DNA of 36,294 bases, taken from Planctomycetota bacterium. GTDB lineage: Bacteria > Planctomycetota > Brocadiia > Brocadiales > Bathyanammoxibiaceae. Under the pieces are notes generated by a model. That model was given only the letters and a program-made list of their open reading frames with translations. It searched no databases and had not been told where the DNA came from. Positions 34,931 to 36,294 of this stretch are shown here, one piece after another (position 1 is the first letter of the stretch; each line of letters starts with the position of its first letter). The stretch covers positions 1 through 36,294 of the forward strand of contig JAHFOV010000018.1 in assembly GCA_023261505.1 (NCBI GenBank). The letters run 5' to 3'. Both the position numbers and the translations under genes were made by a program.

Positions 34931-36129
34931 TGAAGAGGATATTATACGTTGATAATAACGCTACAACAAGGGTTGCTCCAGAAGTTGTGGAGGCAATGCT
35001 TCCATACTTCACCGAACTTTACGGCAACCCCTCTAGCATGCACACCTTTGGAGGTCAACTTTATAAAAAGATAAATCAGGCCAGGGAACAGGTGGCTGAT
35101 GTTATTGGTGCATCTCCTCAGGAGATAATCTTCACAAGTGGTGGAACAGAAAGTGATAATGCAGCCATCCGGGGTACGTTGGAGGCCAATCCTGACAAAA
35201 GGCATATTATTACTAGCCGTGTGGAGCATCCTGCAGTACTGAACGTCTGTCAATACCTGGCAAAGAATGGTTATGAAGTTACTGAATTGAGCGTGGATAG
35301 CCAGGGGCTATTAGAACTGGATGAACTGCGCGAAGCCATTAGAGATGATACCGTCTTAATCACTATCATGTATGCCAATAATGAGACAGGTGTCATATTT
35401 CCAGTCGAAGAGATTGGCCAGATAGCAAAAGACAAGGGCATCACCTTCCACTGCGATGCAGTTCAGGCAGTTGGTAAGATTCCTCTGGATATGAGTAAGA
35501 ATACTATTGATATGATTTCCTTATCGGGACATAAACTTCATGCTACAAAAGGCGTTGGGGCTTTATATATAAGAAAAGGGGTTAGGTTCAAACCCTTCAT
35601 CCTCGGGGGCCATCACGAGAATAACCGCAGAGCCGGCACAGAGAACGTACCTTCCATAATAGGGCTTGGTGTGGCTTGCGAGCTGGCCAAAAAATACCTC
35701 CCTGAAGAACAAACCGAGGTAAGAAGACTCAGGGATAAGCTGGAGAACCAAATCTTAGACACTATGCCTAATGCCAGGCTGAATGGACACAAGATTCTTC
35801 GCTTACCCAACACCACAAATATCAGTTTTGAGTATGTAGAAGGAGAGGCTATACTGCTATTATTGAATGAGCTGGGTATCTGCGCCTCTTCTGGTTCTGC
35901 CTGCACCTCAGGCTCTCTGGAACCCTCCCATGTTCTAAGGGCAATGGGTGTTCCTTTCACGGCGGCCCATGGTTCTATCCGCTTCAGCATAAGCCGCTAC
36001 AATACTGAAGAAGAGATTGACTATATTATCGAGCATATACCAGGCGTTATCCGTAAACTCAAGGACATCTCCCCTTACAGTGCAGAGATTGAAGAACTAG
36101 AGCTTAAGGCTTCTGCGAGGAATAGTTAA
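34930..36129 (+). CDS. nifS: NifS/IscS-type cysteine desulfurase
   Basis: YVDNNATTRVAPEVVEAMLPYFTELYGNPSSMH, FTSGGTESDNAAIRG, SLSGHKLHATKGVGALYI, CASSGSACTSGSLEPSHVL; TAATG overlap with nifU. Confidence 0.96.
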   Translation: MKRILYVDNNATTRVAPEVVEAMLPYFTELYGNPSSMHTFGGQLYKKINQAREQVADVIGASPQEIIFTSGGTESDNAAIRGTLEANPDKRHIITSRVEHPAVLNVCQYLAKNGYEVTELSVDSQGLLELDELREAIRDDTVLITIMYANNETGVIFPVEEIGQIAKDKGITFHCDAVQAVGKIPLDMSKNTIDMISLSGHKLHATKGVGALYIRKGVRFKPFILGGHHENNRRAGTENVPSIIGLGVACELAKKYLPEEQTEVRRLRDKLENQILDTMPNARLNGHKILRLPNTTNISFEYVEGEAILLLLNELGICASSGSACTSGSLEPSHVLRAMGVPFTAAHGSIRFSISRYNTEEEIDYIIEHIPGVIRKLKDISPYSAEIEELELKASARNS

Positions 36130-36294
36130 TGAACAACGAACTCATCGTCTTTACGCAGGAATGCTGTCCTAAATGCGTAGAGGCAAAGAAAAAATTGGGA
36201 AAGGCAGGTCTTTCTTACAAAGAGATTAACGTAGATACAGTGGAAGGGCGGGCAGAGTTCGCATTGCATATCTCCAGGAGCGCCACAACACCAG
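36129..36294 (+). CDS. Glutaredoxin/thioredoxin-like protein, truncated by window end
   Basis: ATG overlapping nifS stop; MNNELIVFTQECCPKCVEAKKKLGKAGLSYKEINVDTVEGRAEFALHISRSATTP: CPKC active site and cis-Pro-like TTP. Confidence 0.75.
   Translation, partial: MNNELIVFTQECCPKCVEAKKKLGKAGLSYKEINVDTVEGRAEFALHISRSATTP

Noticed and set aside
1-36294. tRNA or rRNA genes
   Set aside because: No cloverleaf with a GGTTCRANTCC T-arm or rRNA core sequences recognised by eye; a tRNAscan-SE/Infernal run would be needed to exclude them fully.

Overview
36.3 kb window, mostly densely coded, with conservative bacterial gene order. The closest match to an unusual system is the first operon (25-3687): a secreted encapsulin-type shell protein with a Cys-rich, heme-motif-free N-terminal extension, followed 3 nt later by an 877-aa fusion of a two-domain multicopper oxidase and an octaheme hydroxylamine-oxidoreductase (HAO)-like cytochrome. 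This resembles the anammox (Brocadiales) encapsulin/'NIR-HAO' systems but differs in detail: the copper domain has laccase-type MCO ligand motifs rather than NirK motifs, and the shell lacks CXXCH. A second, stand-alone HAO-like protein (minus strand, 11064-12848) has seven CXXCH motifs plus one CX4CH, a His-rich tail, a near-perfect TTGACA-N16-TATAAT promoter and a clear terminator. Other content: argB-mlaEFD, TPR proteins, glyS, a Xer-type recombinase, alkaline phosphatase, transporters, an RRM/RGG RNA-binding protein, a STAND-like ATPase-TPR protein, nitroreductase, a beta-propeller protein, a 2-hydroxyacyl-CoA dehydratase-type locus, and nifU-nifS-glutaredoxin. Further oddities: an apparent chimera of a 5-formyl-THF cyclo-ligase-like N-terminus with the C-terminal OB domain of an ATP-dependent DNA ligase; a dehydratase subunit that seems to have lost all three cluster Cys ligands; an in-frame amber codon in the dehydratase activator; and a probable 1-nt frameshift in a T6 tract separating a signal peptide from a TPR protein. 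Taxonomy (Brocadiales-like) is inference only. All family calls are from motif recognition without database searches.
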